From contig JAUVXW010000034.1 of the NCBI GenBank assembly GCA_030603385.1, positions 1-51,377 on the forward strand: a stretch of DNA of 51,377 nucleotides, read 5' to 3'. The notes under the pieces are model-generated. The model saw only the letters and a program-made list of their open reading frames with translations, did no database searches and was not told the origin of the DNA. The stretch is from Promethearchaeota archaeon (lineage in GTDB: Archaea > Asgardarchaeota > Lokiarchaeia > Sigyniarchaeales > SOKP01). A program made the translations under genes and the position numbers. Positions 50,822 to 51,377 of this stretch are shown one piece after another. Every line of letters starts with the position of its first letter. The stretch's first letter is position 1.

Positions 50822-50998
50822 GTGATTTTTGTGTATAAAAGCATTTTAGATGAAAATAAAAGAAAAAAATCCGCAATTGAAAGATTATCTGAAATAAAAT
50901 CTGATAATAAAAAGGATTATAAAATATCTGTTGAAAATTGGCAATATAGAAAGAAAATAGATAAGTTGATAAAAAACCTCGAAAGTAAAACTTTCTGA
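50822..50998 (+). CDS. possible small basic helical protein
   Basis: A GTG at 50822 (or 50831) opens a frame of 58 (55) residues to TGA at 50996. The product is highly charged and helical (SILDENKRKKSAIERLSEIK, then ENWQYRKKIDKLIKNLE). No family is recognised. GAGAA just upstream may serve as a ribosome-binding site. The minus-strand frame over the same bases is rich in Phe, Tyr and Ile and looks like a shadow. Confidence 0.4.
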   Translation: MIFVYKSILDENKRKKSAIERLSEIKSDNKKDYKISVENWQYRKKIDKLIKNLESKTF

Positions 50999-51038
50999 AA
51001 TACGAAAAATGTAAGATTACTGATAATATATATCGCAT

Positions 51039-51377
51039 TTCTAATATGTTTTTAATTTTTTTTAATTTATTCTTTTATTATATTAAAAATACAATTAGAG
51101 GTGTTAGTGCTGTTGGAATAGTAATAACAAGTAATTAGTAATAATAACAGTATTAACTTTTTTTCTTCTAAAAATTTGAGATTGCTATAATTGGAGAAAA
51201 TCGACGAAAAGTAAAAAAAAATAAAATAGAAAATAAGGCATTAATACCTTTTAGGTGATAACAAATTTTTTTTTCATTTACTTATTTTGTAAAAATTTAG
51301 TTTGATATCACTTAAATCGTTGTATCTATTATTTTTTAGATTAACAAACTACCAATCTTTGCGTTGTATGAGGGCTC
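51039..51377. other. AT-rich end of the window, no gene seen
   Basis: About 340 bases without an open frame of meaningful length or RNA-like structure. It may hold the promoter of a gene beyond the window. Confidence 0.4.

Noticed and set aside
50778..51038. An 86-residue minus-strand frame rich in Phe, Tyr and Ile
   Set aside because: It is the complement of a Lys/Glu-rich stretch; the plus-strand small ORF is more plausible.
1..51377. CRISPR arrays, rRNA, tRNA or insertion sequences
   Set aside because: No regularly spaced repeats, no cloverleaf-like or rRNA-like conserved segments, and no transposase gene were seen by eye in the window.

Overview
The window is AT-rich archaeal DNA, most likely from a Lokiarchaeia-type Asgard archaeon. 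Clues are the mix of archaeal Wood-Ljungdahl genes (formylmethanofuran dehydrogenase subunits, a methylene-H4MPT dehydrogenase-like protein), several HdrA-type electron-bifurcation proteins, an MvhAG-type [NiFe] hydrogenase, a methyltransferase/corrinoid pair, a roadblock/longin-like small protein, and an HdrA gene with two in-frame UGA codons followed by an RNA fold that resembles a eukaryotic SECIS element. The organism assignment is inference; no rRNA or other marker gene is present.

Layout. 1-5.5 kb: end of a PLP aminotransferase, a GC-richer (probably foreign) alpha/beta hydrolase with a damaged catalytic triad, a DJ-1/PfpI remnant, a two-domain VOC protein, a membrane protein, a sulfatase and a haloalkane dehalogenase-like protein. 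5.6-6.2 kb: a tiny single-TM ORF ending in UGA, followed by a SECIS-like element, then a 50-residue protein. 6.3-8.8 kb: DUF89 protein, roadblock/longin-like protein, Mrp/NBP35 ATPase. 9-12.9 kb: an iron-sulfur protein followed by FwdB, FwdD and FwdA. 13-18 kb: CaiB-type CoA transferase, PAS histidine kinase, divergent uroporphyrinogen-decarboxylase-like methyltransferase and corrinoid protein, membrane protein. 18-24 kb: a large secreted hydrolase with duplicated domains, a VWA protein and a duplicated fragment of its 3' end. 25-29.5 kb: a five-gene cluster for a flavin/Fe-S oxidoreductase with three small His-containing membrane proteins, next to an Lrp-like regulator and a YgbA-like protein. 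31-34 kb: DsrE-like protein, FeoB, FeoA. 34-48 kb: heterodisulfide reductase/hydrogenase region (double HdrA-MvhD fusion, HdrD-like protein, zinc ribbon; MvhA, MvhG and an HTH-HdrA-MvhD fusion; FrhB-like protein; selenocysteine HdrA). 48.4-50.8 kb: a two-gene unit in which a domain of unknown function occurs alone and fused to an MtdA/MtdB-type dehydrogenase.

How they fit together. FwdB/D/A and the Mtd-like enzyme belong to the methyl branch of the archaeal Wood-Ljungdahl pathway. The corrinoid protein and its methyltransferase could feed methyl groups into it. The Hdr/Mvh/FrhB proteins would supply or remove low-potential electrons by flavin-based bifurcation or confurcation with H2.

The most notable observation is a pair of RNA elements 42 kb apart, at 5918-5986 and 47992-48062. 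Their 37-nt cores match at 30 positions, and two of the seven differences are compensatory changes in the helix. One lies directly after the stop codon of the two-Sec HdrA; the other follows a 49-codon single-TM ORF ending in UGA, which is therefore a candidate new small selenoprotein.
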